Origin: Sphingopyxis sp. H115
GTDB taxonomy: Bacteria > Pseudomonadota > Alphaproteobacteria > Sphingomonadales > Sphingomonadaceae
Assembly: GCF_001468465.1 (NCBI RefSeq)
Contig: NZ_LNSA01000011.1
Span: 1-64,000, forward strand
Direction of reading: 5' to 3'
Length of the DNA: 64,000 bases
A program made the translations under genes and the position numbers. The notes beneath the pieces are model-generated. The model did not search any database. It had not been told where the DNA came from and worked only from the letters and a program-made list of their open reading frames with translations. Positions 8,213 to 16,164 of this stretch are shown piece by piece (the stretch's first letter is position 1; every line of letters begins with the position of its first letter).

Positions 8213-9871
8213 TTATTCGGCGGGAACGGGCACGAGCGGACGGTCCGCTGCGGCGTTGTAGGGGGTTTCGGTCATCGGCTTTTCGGCGCGGACCTTGCCG
8301 CCGAGCGTCGCCCAGACGTTCGCGATCATGATCAGGAAGCCGGCGAGATACATCGCCCCGCCCGCGGCGCGGATCAGGTACATCGGGTGCATCGCGGCGA
8401 CGCTTTCGGCAAAGCTGTAGACGAGGTAGCCGTCGGCGCCATATTCGCGCCACATCAGTCCCTGCATGATGCCCGCGACCCACATCGACGCGGCGTAGAA
8501 AACGATCCCGACGGTCGCGAGCCAGAAGTGCCAGTTGACCATGCGCAGGCTGTAGAGGCGCGGACGGCCCCACAGGCGCGGCACCAGATAATAGACGCAG
8601 GCAAAGGTGATCATGCCGTTCCAGCCGAGCGCGCCGCTGTGCACATGGCCGATTGTCCAGTCGGTGTAGTGCGACATGGAGTTGACCCATTTGATCGACA
8701 TCATCGGGCCTTCGAAGGTGCTCATCCCGTAAAAGGCGAGCGCCATCACCATCATGCGGATGATCGGGTCGGTGCGGATCTTGTCCCACGCACCGTTGAG
8801 CGTCATCAGGCCGTTGATCATGCCGCCCCAGCTCGGCATCCACAGGATGACCGAAAAGACCATGCCCAGCGTCTGCGCCCAATCGGGCAGCGCGGTGTAG
8901 TGAAGGTGGTGCGGTCCCGCCCAGATGTAGAGGAAGATCAGCGACCAGAAGTGGATGATCGACAGGCGGTAGGAATAGACCGGCCGTTCGGCCTGCTTCG
9001 GCACGAAATAATACATCATCGCGAGGAAACCCGCGGTCAGGAAGAAACCGACCGCATTGTGGCCGTACCACCACTGCGTCAGCGCATCCTGCACCCCGGC
9101 GAAGGCGGCATAGCTTTTGGACCCCAGCAGGCTCGCCGGCATCGATAGATTGTTGACGATGTGGAGCATCGCGATGGTGACGATGAAGCTCAGGTAAAAC
9201 CAGTTCGCGACATAGATATGCGGTTCGCGGCGCTTGACGATCGTACCGACGAAGACCGCAAGATAGGCGACCCAGACGATCGTCAGCCACAGGTCGACAT
9301 ACCATTCAGGCTCGGCATATTCCTTCGCCGCGGTGACACCCATCAGATAGCCGGTCGCGGCGAGCACGATGAACAGCTGGTAACCCCAGAACACGAACCG
9401 CGCGAGCGCCGGGAAGGCAAGCCGCGCGCGGCACGTCCGCTGCACAACGTAAAAGCTCGTCGCGATCAGTGCATTGCCGCCAAACGCAAAGATTACCGCC
9501 GAGGTGTGTAGCGGGCGCAGACGCCCGAATGTCGTATATTCCAGATTGAGGTTGAGCGCCGGGAAGGCGAGCTGGAGCGCGATGAACAGCCCCGCCGCCA
9601 TCCCCGCGATCCCCCAGAAGAGCGTCGCGACGACGCCCCAGCGTATGGGGTCGTCGTCATAGACGCCCTGATCGGCGGGAATCTTAAAAATCCCGCGCGC
9701 AATCGCGCCATAGTCGGCGCGCGTGACGGTGGCCCAAAGCATCGCGAAGCACGCGAGCGCGACGATCACCATATGCACCGCAAACGGCGCATCGACCGCC
9801 AGCGCCGCCGCCACCAAGGCAAGCAGGGTCAATCCCAACCAGCCCCCCGCCCTCGTTACCAGACCGTCCAT
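8213..9871 (-). CDS. ccoN: Cbb3-type cytochrome c oxidase catalytic subunit CcoN
   Basis: A 552-aa heme-copper oxidase subunit I of the C family, reducing O2 to water with high affinity at the inner membrane. Visible landmarks are [20 protein letters not shown] (low-spin heme His), [10 protein letters not shown] (CuB His), GPHHLHYT (the His pair) and [13 protein letters not shown] near the C-terminus. There are about twelve hydrophobic spans. The start at ATG 9871 ([10 protein letters not shown]) is preferred over upstream in-frame codons because the extra residues are unlike the family. It begins the ccoNOQPGHIS operon and shares a control region with ompW. Confidence 0.96.
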   Translation of the reverse strand: MDGLVTRAGGWLGLTLLALVAAALAVDAPFAVHMVIVALACFAMLWATVTRADYGAIARGIFKIPADQGVYDDDPIRWGVVATLFWGIAGMAAGLFIALQLAFPALNLNLEYTTFGRLRPLHTSAVIFAFGGNALIATSFYVVQRTCRARLAFPALARFVFWGYQLFIVLAATGYLMGVTAAKEYAEPEWYVDLWLTIVWVAYLAVFVGTIVKRREPHIYVANWFYLSFIVTIAMLHIVNNLSMPASLLGSKSYAAFAGVQDALTQWWYGHNAVGFFLTAGFLAMMYYFVPKQAERPVYSYRLSIIHFWSLIFLYIWAGPHHLHYTALPDWAQTLGMVFSVILWMPSWGGMINGLMTLNGAWDKIRTDPIIRMMVMALAFYGMSTFEGPMMSIKWVNSMSHYTDWTIGHVHSGALGWNGMITFACVYYLVPRLWGRPRLYSLRMVNWHFWLATVGIVFYAASMWVAGIMQGLMWREYGADGYLVYSFAESVAAMHPMYLIRAAGGAMYLAGFLIMIANVWATLGGKVRAEKPMTETPYNAAADRPLVPVPAE

Positions 9872-9947
9872 ATCTCTGTCCCTGCTTGGCGCGACTTTGC
9901 TGCCGCGCGCTTCACCGCAGCCATGGACGCGGGCTCGGGCCAAAACA

Positions 9948-9961
9948 TTGATCGGGATCAA
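9948..9961. promoter_or_regulatory. Perfect FNR/FixK box between ccoN and ompW
   Basis: TTGATCGGGATCAA matches the FNR consensus TTGAT-N4-ATCAA in all ten informative positions. Its centre is about 83 nt from both the ccoN start (9871, minus) and the ompW start (10039, plus), so one site can serve both divergent promoters. The local regulator is presumably the FNR-type protein encoded at 10720-11409. Confidence 0.88.
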
Positions 9962-10038
9962 CGAACTTGTTGCGCCGCATCAATGCGCGGCTGCCGGACC
10001 CGACGCAGGGATGCGCCGTCCAAACAGGAGGATCATCC

Positions 10039-10710
10039 ATGACGACCAAAACACTCCCGCTCATCGCGCTCGCCGCCGCGCTCGCGCTTCCCGGCCAGGC
10101 CTTTGCCAAGGCGGGCGACGTCCAGTTCAAGCTGCTCGCGACCTATGTCGCCCCCGACGGCAAGATCAGCGACGTCAAGACCGACCTGATCGGCCTGCCC
10201 GCGGGCACGCAGGCCAAGGCCGACGACAATGTGACGCCGACGGTCGCGATCGAATATTTCGTCTCCGACGCCATCTCGCTCGAAACCATCGCGGGGGTAA
10301 CGCAGCATGATGTGGACGGGCGCGGCGCGCTGGATGGCGCGACGCTGGTGTCCGACGCCAAGATCGTGCCCGCGACGCTGACGCTCAAATATCATTTCGG
10401 CAAGGACGGCGGCGTGCAGCCCTATGTCGGCGCCGGCCCCAGCTATTTCATCTTCATCGACGAAAAGCCGGGCGCGACGACGCGCGCGCTGGGCGCGACG
10501 CGGCAAAAGATGGGCGACAAGCTCGGCGCCGCGCTCCAGGCCGGGATCGATATTCCGCTGAGCGGCACGGGGGTGGCACTGTCGATCGACGCCAAACGCT
10601 ATTTTCTGCGGCCGACCGCAACCTGGTATGCCGGCGGCACCGAAGTGCTGAAAACGCGGCACAAGCTCGATCCGTGGGTGATCAGCACCGGGGTCGCTTT
10701 CCGCTTCTGA
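10039..10710 (+). CDS. OmpW-family outer membrane protein
   Basis: 223 aa with a Sec signal peptide (residues 1 to about 23, ending AFA) and an eight-strand beta-barrel pattern. GDVQFKLLATYVAPDG is the OmpW start of the mature part, GGVQPYVGAGPSYFIF is a conserved strand, and the C-terminus ends in Phe (STGVAFRF), as needed for Bam recognition. The start follows a full AGGAGG at 10026-10031. OmpW porins are often induced with low oxygen, and here a perfect FNR box lies upstream. Substrate unknown. Confidence 0.92.
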   Translation: MTTKTLPLIALAAALALPGQAFAKAGDVQFKLLATYVAPDGKISDVKTDLIGLPAGTQAKADDNVTPTVAIEYFVSDAISLETIAGVTQHDVDGRGALDGATLVSDAKIVPATLTLKYHFGKDGGVQPYVGAGPSYFIFIDEKPGATTRALGATRQKMGDKLGAALQAGIDIPLSGTGVALSIDAKRYFLRPTATWYAGGTEVLKTRHKLDPWVISTGVAFRF

Positions 10711-10719
10711 GCGGAGGCC

Positions 10720-11409
10720 CTATCCCGCCATGACCTCCATCGCCGCGCGGTCGTTGATGACGATCTCGCGGCGCGAGGGCAGATCGACGACGCCGTCCGC
10801 GCGCATTTTTGTGAGCTGGCGGCTCGTCGTTTCGATCGTCAGGCCCAGGATATCGGCGATCTGCTGGCGGCCGAAGGGCAGTTCGAACCCGTTGCGCGCA
10901 CCCGACTGGCATCCCTGCCCCGACAGGCGTTCGGACATTTCGAGCAGGAAAGACGCCACCTTTTCCGACGCCGATTTGCGCCCGAGCAGCATCATCCAGT
11001 GCCGCGCGCGGTCGAGTTCATCGAGCGTGCGGCGAAGCAATTTCTGCTGGAGATCGGGGTGCGAACTCGCAAATTCGTCGAAATTGTTGCGGTTGAAGAT
11101 GCACACTTCGGCGTCGGTCATCGCGGTGACGCTGTACGGGCTTTCCTTGCCGAACGGGCGACCGATGAAATCGGAGGGAAAGACGACGCCGACGATCTGC
11201 TCGCGCCCATCGGCGGTCGACACGACGAGCTTCAGCACGCCTTCGAGCACATTCGCGACGACAGGCGCGCCATCGCCTTCCCAGAGGAGCGTCTGCCCGG
11301 CGCGGACCTTTTGCCGGCGCCCCATCTTGCCCAGCGCGGCGAGTTCTGCAGCGTCGAGGCTCGCGCAAATTGCGCGGTTTCGGACAATGCAGGTTGCACA
11401 ATCGGTCAC
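10720..11409 (-). CDS. Crp/Fnr-family oxygen-sensing transcription regulator (FnrN/FnrL type)
   Basis: 229 aa with an N-terminal cyclic-nucleotide-like beta-barrel and a C-terminal winged helix. Cysteines C4, C7 and C15 plus a distal C103 match the four ligands of an oxygen-labile [4Fe-4S] cluster, so this is FNR-like rather than cluster-free FixK. The recognition helix reads ETTSRQLTKM, with the E-x2-SR contacts that read TTGAT half sites. It probably activates the three FNR boxes in this window. It lies 48 nt after uspA on the same strand and may be co-transcribed from the box at 12320, giving autoregulation. It converges with ompW. Confidence 0.93.
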   Translation of the reverse strand: MTDCATCIVRNRAICASLDAAELAALGKMGRRQKVRAGQTLLWEGDGAPVVANVLEGVLKLVVSTADGREQIVGVVFPSDFIGRPFGKESPYSVTAMTDAEVCIFNRNNFDEFASSHPDLQQKLLRRTLDELDRARHWMMLLGRKSASEKVASFLLEMSERLSGQGCQSGARNGFELPFGRQQIADILGLTIETTSRQLTKMRADGVVDLPSRREIVINDRAAMEVMAG

Positions 11410-11457
11410 CGCCCAGCCCTACAATAAGGCGGCCGGTTTGGAAAGCGCGGCGAAGCG

Positions 11458-12267
11458 CTAGTGCGCGAGCAGCAAGGGCGCCGGCGCGGCTTCGAGCAGG
11501 TAGCGCGTCACGCCGCCGAACAAGGTTTCGCGCAGCCGCGGCCGGCCGAACGCCCCCATGACGATCAGGCCGGGCCTTATCTCGGTCGCGAGGCGTTCGA
11601 GCACCTCCTCGGCGGTGTGGGCGCCCCTGGGCTCGCGCCGCAGCTCGCCATGCACGCCGTGGCGCGACATATAGCGAAGCGCATCTTCTGCCGGGACGCG
11701 GCCTTCGTCGTCGCCGACCATGACCAGAATGACGTTCGGGGCATCGCCCATGAAAGACACGCCGGCGCGCAAGGCATTGGCCGCCTGCGGGCTGCCGTTC
11801 CACGCCACCATCACCGGGGCATCGAAATCGAACGGCGCCGCTTCGGGCGGCAGCGCAAGGACCGGGACCGGCACCGTGAGCGCCAGATCGGCGGCGATCG
11901 TCGGGCCTCGATGGCCGCGGCGGTCGCAGGCGCCGAGCGAAACGATCGCCAGATCGGACAGCGTTGCCGCAAGCGAAAGGGTCGACAGCGCATCGCCGTC
12001 GGCCACCGCCACGTCCCACGGCACATCCTCGCGCGCAAGTTCCGCGCTCAGCCGCTTTTCCAACTCGGCGTCGGCTATCTGCGCCTGCGCCAGCTGTTCC
12101 TTCGCGAGATAAAGTCCGCCGAACGGATCGGCCGCGATGAATTGCTGATAGGGCGAACTGATAAGAAAGCTGAGATGTGCGCCGAAACGCCTGCCGATCG
12201 TCAGCGCGCTTTCGATCCGCGTCGTCATACCGGCCCCATTATCGGCCTGAACCAGAATATTCCGCAT
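11458..12267 (-). CDS. Tandem universal stress protein (UspA family)
   Basis: 269 aa with two Usp domains. The N-terminal one begins NILVQADNG and is degenerate at its ATP loop. The C-terminal one runs from about residue 150 and ends LIVMGAFGRPRLRETLFGGVTRYLL, carrying the G-x2-G-x9-G(S/T)-type ATP-binding pattern. The ATG at 12267 has AGGAGG upstream. UspA proteins close to FNR and cbb3 genes are common in alphaproteobacteria and are linked to low-oxygen stress. An FNR-like box lies 53 nt upstream. A longer open frame reaching 13788 only crosses the transporter gene and is not used. Confidence 0.9.
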   Translation of the reverse strand: MRNILVQADNGAGMTTRIESALTIGRRFGAHLSFLISSPYQQFIAADPFGGLYLAKEQLAQAQIADAELEKRLSAELAREDVPWDVAVADGDALSTLSLAATLSDLAIVSLGACDRRGHRGPTIAADLALTVPVPVLALPPEAAPFDFDAPVMVAWNGSPQAANALRAGVSFMGDAPNVILVMVGDDEGRVPAEDALRYMSRHGVHGELRREPRGAHTAEEVLERLATEIRPGLIVMGAFGRPRLRETLFGGVTRYLLEAAPAPLLLAH

Positions 12268-12319
12268 TGTCCAACCTCCTGCCATGGGCGGAGATTGGGC
12301 CGCGAATCGCGCGCCGTCA

Positions 12320-12333
12320 TTGACGCGAGTCAA
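12320..12333. promoter_or_regulatory. FNR-like box upstream of uspA-fnr
   Basis: TTGACGCGAGTCAA is a perfect dyad TTGAC-N4-GTCAA, differing from the FNR consensus by one base in each half. Its centre is about 60 nt upstream of the uspA ATG, allowing a class II promoter with an 18-nt leader. It overlaps the stop codon of the upstream transporter gene (12330-12332), so the uspA promoter is partly inside that gene. Confidence 0.7.
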
Positions 12334-13580
12334 ATCGGGCGCAGCTTCGCATCCTGCGACGCCAGCGCGATCCGGCGGCGAAGGAGGAACAGGCCCGCAC
12401 CGAGCACCGCCGTCGGCACGAGCATCAGGGTAAAGGCGGTCCGTCCGTCGAGATGCGCAAAGATCGCCCCGGTGATGATCGATCCCGTCGTCCCGCCCAG
12501 CGCTGAGAAGACGACGACCAGCCCCATGAGCGGCGGATGCTGCCGGTGCGGCATCGCGCTCAGCATCACCGAAATGATCGTCGGATAGACGGGCGCGAGG
12601 ACGATCCCGATCAGCGGGAACAGGAAAGCCGCGGCGGGCGCGTCGGCCCAGCCGTGAATCGCCCCAGGCACCAGCCCGTCGGCAAGCGGCAGGACAAGGA
12701 TGATCAGCGCGGCGAGGATCGCGAGGCAGGCGTTGAGCACGGGATACCAGTCGAAACGCGCCATCACCGCCCCCGCGCCGAACCGGCCGATCGCAAGGCA
12801 TGCCGCGAACAGGCTGGCAGCCTGCACACTCATCTGCGCGGGAAGGTGCAGGACTTCGTTGTTGAACGTCGGCAGCCAGGTCTGGATGCCCTGCTCGATC
12901 AGCACGAACAGGAAGGCGCAGGCGACGAAAACGAGAACCAGCGGCAGCGCGGCGAGTCGCAGCATCGCGACAAAGGCGGGGCCCTCCGACGCCGCATCCG
13001 CCTCGCCTTCGTGCGTGCGCGCTTCGTCGACCCGCGCCGACAGCAACAGCGCCAGCGCCAGCCCCGTGACCGCCGCGAGCACCCAATAGGCGTTCAGCCA
13101 GCGCAGGCCCGCCGGATCGATGAAGGCACTGAACACCCAATAAGAGGACAGTACGCCGAGCATGAACATGCCCTCGATCAGGCTGGTCAGGCTGGCATGG
13201 TGGCGCGCATCGGACGTGACGAGCCCGATCATCGAATAGACGACGACCTTGGCCACCGCGAACGCCGCGCCGACCATCGCGAAATGCAGTTGCGCGGCGC
13301 CGAAACTGCCGATCATCGGCATGACGAGGCACGCGAGCAGCGCGAGCGCGAGCGCGGCGATGAGCGAATTGCGCAGGCCAAAGCGCGGCAGGTAGCTTGC
13401 GGTCGCGAAGGAGACGATCGCGATCGTGATGTCCTTGAAGCCTTCGAGCGTGCTCGCCTGCGGCTTGGTCACGTCGAAGCTGGAAATCGACTGGAGGATC
13501 ACCGTGCCGACGCTGTTGAGCAGCATCGCAAAGGCGACATAGGTCAGGATCAGCGCGGCAATCAGTCGGGTACGGGCCAT
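12330..13580 (-). CDS. MFS transporter, FHS-type sugar permease
   Basis: 416 aa with twelve hydrophobic spans. It is an MFS protein resembling the fucose/glucose/galactose (FHS) branch, with F-x3-D in the first loop (SSFDVTKPQ), an LPRFGLRNS loop-2 equivalent, and TWLPTFNNEVL in the middle. AAGGA precedes the ATG. It lies downstream of, and on the same strand as, the TonB receptor and GH65 phosphorylase, so it may import the same glucoside across the inner membrane. The terminator at 13752-13790 suggests it has its own promoter. Substrate is inferred from context only. Confidence 0.8.
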   Translation of the reverse strand: MARTRLIAALILTYVAFAMLLNSVGTVILQSISSFDVTKPQASTLEGFKDITIAIVSFATASYLPRFGLRNSLIAALALALLACLVMPMIGSFGAAQLHFAMVGAAFAVAKVVVYSMIGLVTSDARHHASLTSLIEGMFMLGVLSSYWVFSAFIDPAGLRWLNAYWVLAAVTGLALALLLSARVDEARTHEGEADAASEGPAFVAMLRLAALPLVLVFVACAFLFVLIEQGIQTWLPTFNNEVLHLPAQMSVQAASLFAACLAIGRFGAGAVMARFDWYPVLNACLAILAALIILVLPLADGLVPGAIHGWADAPAAAFLFPLIGIVLAPVYPTIISVMLSAMPHRQHPPLMGLVVVFSALGGTTGSIITGAIFAHLDGRTAFTLMLVPTAVLGAGLFLLRRRIALASQDAKLRPI

Positions 13581-13655
13581 AATGCGTCCTTAGGCGAGAC
13601 ACGAGCGAATGTATCGGGCGAGGTAGGGATGGCGGGCTTTTGCGCCTCATCCCAT

Positions 13656-13729
13656 CGTCATCCCGGACTTGATCGGGGATCCACCGCGGCGCCGATGTCC
13701 ATGGACCCCGGATCAAGTCCGGGGTGACG
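13656..13729. repeat. Dispersed palindromic (REP-like) element
   Basis: Left arm 13656-13683 and right arm about 13701-13729 are near-perfect inverted repeats. Each arm contains CCCGGACTTGATC, followed by GGGGATCC or GGGGTCC, around a 17-nt centre. This CGTCATCCCGGACTTGATCC-type palindrome is a familiar intergenic repeat of sphingomonad genomes. Only one copy is present in this window. It sits in the gap between the transporter and the TonB receptor terminator. Confidence 0.75.
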
Positions 13730-13751
13730 ACAATTGAAGAACCGAAACGCC

Positions 13752-13790
13752 AAAAAAGAAGGGGTGGCCGCGAAGAGGCCGCGGCCACCC
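13752..13790 (-). terminator. Rho-independent terminator after the TonB receptor gene
   Basis: GGGTGGCCGC (13762-13771) pairs perfectly with GCGGCCACCC (13781-13790) over a 9-nt loop. Read on the minus strand, the hairpin is followed by a T-run (the six A at 13752-13757 on the plus strand). It begins 14 nt after the receptor stop, ending the GH65-TonB transcription unit before the transporter gene. Confidence 0.9.
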
Positions 13791-13803
13791 AGGGAGGGAT
13801 GGT

Positions 13804-16164
13804 CTAGAATTTATACGCCGCGCTGAAGCGGAACGAGCGGCCGAGGATCGGGCGCGCGTTGACGACCTGACTGCCACCGCCGAGCTGGCGCGGGTCGCCT
13901 TCGGTCAGCCCGACCTCGTCGGTCAGATTGTCCGCGGTCACCGCAAAGCTGAGCGCCTGGTTCACGTCGACGCTGATCCCGGCGTCGATCTTGAAATAAT
14001 TGGGCAGCGTCTGGACATTCGCCGTGTCGGAGAAACGGTCGCCGACATAGGCGAAGGTCGAGTAAAGCGAGATCTTGCCGTCGTCTCCGAACGGAATGTC
14101 ATAAGCGGGGGTCACGCGCCACTGCCACTTGGGCTGACGCTGCACCCGGTTGCCCGACAGGTCGGTCGCCCCGCCGTCGGTGAAGAAATTGCGATATTTC
14201 GCGTTCAGCCAGGTGCCCGAAAAGGCGATCGAGAAATTGTCGACCGGGCGGATCTGCCCTTCGAGCTCGACCCCCGTGCTGCGCGCGCCGCCGACCGACG
14301 CGATCGGCGCGCCGTCGGTGATGACCGTCGTCGACAGCCCCCTGAACCGCGTGTGGAACAAAGTGGCATAGAGCGAGAACAGGTCGGTGCGCACTTTGAC
14401 CCCGCCTTCATAATTGTCGACGCGCGGCGACACGAAAACCCCGTCGCGCAGATTGTCGAAGAAGGGGTTGGTGTTGCCGCGGTTGTAACGCGCATAGACG
14501 CCGACCGACGAGGAGATGTCGTAATTGGCGCCGACCGTCCACGACCAGGCGCCCTTCTTGTACGCGATGTTACGGAAGGTACCGTTCAGCACCGCGGTGC
14601 CATTATCGTAGAGCGTGTCGGGATCGCCGTCGATATCGACCGAGCTGTTGTTCTCGATCGTGCCCGTCGCCTTGTAATTCTGGTAACGGATCCCCGCGTC
14701 GAGTCGCAATTCGGGGGTCAGCTGAAACTCGTCGACCGCGTAAAAGGCATATTCGCGGCCGTCATAGGCGGCGTTGACGTTGAAGAACGACCCCTGCGTA
14801 TAGCCGTTGTTTGTCGCGACCCGGCCGTCGGCGAGCGTCAGATCGAGCAGGCGGGCATTGTTTTCCGCCGTCAGCAGATGGATGTTGCCGAGGTTCCACT
14901 GATCGTTCGACGAGAAGTCCGAATAATAGGCGCCGACGGTGAATTTGTTGTTGCCGCTTTCCCACTCGACCGCGAGGTCGTTGGTGAAATCCTCGATCTG
15001 CTTGCGTACGATCCAGGTGCCGGCGCGGATCACCTGCTGGCTTCCGGCGACGGCCTGACCGCCGTTCACATAGGTCAGGCTGCCAACGGTGCTGCCCAGC
15101 GAGGCGGCATAGGCGTCGGCGGTCGTCGCGGTGCTAGCGGGGACGAGGCCCGTCGTATCGGCGTCGCCGTTCAGATAACTCGCACGATAACGCAGCTGGA
15201 AACCCTCGCCGATCTCGTAATCGAAATTGGTGCCGAGGTTTACGAGCTTGGCGCCGCGGCCGTCTGCCAGGTCGGTGCGCGTGCCGTCGGGCAGCACCGC
15301 AAGCCGCGTTTCGGGGCCCGCGAGCACGCCGGTGCCGGGGTCGATATTGCCGAACTGGCGCACCTTGTCGCCATCGCGGATCACCGGGATCGGCAGTAGC
15401 CACTGGCCGCGATCGTTGAGGTAGCGCGCGAAGACAAGGAGCGAGCCCTTGTCGAGATCGTGGCGGATGTTGGCGGTGATCTGGCCGCCCTTTTCAGCGG
15501 TGAAGCCGGGGCTGCGAATCCCCTCGCCGCTCGAATAATAGCCGCCGACCATGAAGCTGGTATTTTCGCCGAGCGGACCCGACAGCAGCATGTCGCCGCG
15601 CAGGTCGCCATAGTCGGTGATGCTTGCCTTCACGAGGCCTTCGAAATCGCGCCCGCCTTCCTTCTGGACGAAGTTGACGGTCAGGCCGGGCTGGCCGTTG
15701 CCGAACAGCGCGCCGGTGCCACCGCGCACCGCTTCGACGCGCTCGATGGTTTCGTCGATGCGGATCAGTTGGGTATTTTCGAGGAACGACAGCGTCGGGG
15801 GCGAAAAGAAGGGAACGCCCTGCACCGTCAGCGTGACGAATTCGGCGTCTCCGCCCGACGGATAGCCGCGGACAAAGATGTTCGCGCCATTCTGGCCGCC
15901 CGAGCTTTCGGCCGACACGCCGGGGATGACCTTGAACAGGTCGGCGGTGCTGTTCGGCGCCGCGCGGTCGATCGCGGCCGAATTGATGCTGGTGATCGCG
16001 AAAGCCGCGTCCTGGCGGTTGATCCCGCCGCCGGCGGTGCCGGTCACGACGATCTCTTCATTGGCCGCCGCCGCGTCGTCGGGCTGAGGCGCTTCCTGGG
16101 CGTGAACGGTCATCGGCATCGCGAAAAGCGCGATCGACGACAGCAGATAAGTCCGCTTCAACAT
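13804..16164 (-). CDS. TonB-dependent receptor (glucoside uptake)
   Basis: 786 aa, FecA/FhuA-like architecture. Signal peptide 1 to about 22 (MPMTVHAQ). The TonB-box-like EEIVVTG at about 34-40 is followed by the plug (NSTADLFKVIPGVSAES, YPSGGDAEFVTLTVQGVPF, VEAVRGGTGALFGNGQPG), then a 22-strand barrel ending in Phe (FRFSAAYKF). It moves a TonB-energised ligand through the outer membrane. The ATG at 16164 has GGAGG upstream and overlaps the 3' end of the GH65 gene by 7 nt, so it is translationally coupled to the phosphorylase. Likely ligand: an alpha-glucosyl oligosaccharide (inference). Confidence 0.93.
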   Translation of the reverse strand: MLKRTYLLSSIALFAMPMTVHAQEAPQPDDAAAANEEIVVTGTAGGGINRQDAAFAITSINSAAIDRAAPNSTADLFKVIPGVSAESSGGQNGANIFVRGYPSGGDAEFVTLTVQGVPFFSPPTLSFLENTQLIRIDETIERVEAVRGGTGALFGNGQPGLTVNFVQKEGGRDFEGLVKASITDYGDLRGDMLLSGPLGENTSFMVGGYYSSGEGIRSPGFTAEKGGQITANIRHDLDKGSLLVFARYLNDRGQWLLPIPVIRDGDKVRQFGNIDPGTGVLAGPETRLAVLPDGTRTDLADGRGAKLVNLGTNFDYEIGEGFQLRYRASYLNGDADTTGLVPASTATTADAYAASLGSTVGSLTYVNGGQAVAGSQQVIRAGTWIVRKQIEDFTNDLAVEWESGNNKFTVGAYYSDFSSNDQWNLGNIHLLTAENNARLLDLTLADGRVATNNGYTQGSFFNVNAAYDGREYAFYAVDEFQLTPELRLDAGIRYQNYKATGTIENNSSVDIDGDPDTLYDNGTAVLNGTFRNIAYKKGAWSWTVGANYDISSSVGVYARYNRGNTNPFFDNLRDGVFVSPRVDNYEGGVKVRTDLFSLYATLFHTRFRGLSTTVITDGAPIASVGGARSTGVELEGQIRPVDNFSIAFSGTWLNAKYRNFFTDGGATDLSGNRVQRQPKWQWRVTPAYDIPFGDDGKISLYSTFAYVGDRFSDTANVQTLPNYFKIDAGISVDVNQALSFAVTADNLTDEVGLTEGDPRQLGGGSQVVNARPILGRSFRFSAAYKF

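Noticed and set aside
11458..13788. Single 776-codon frame covering uspA and the transporter region
   Set aside because: The upstream 500 codons are out of frame with the clear MFS protein; the UspA start at 12267 has AGGAGG and normal domain length.
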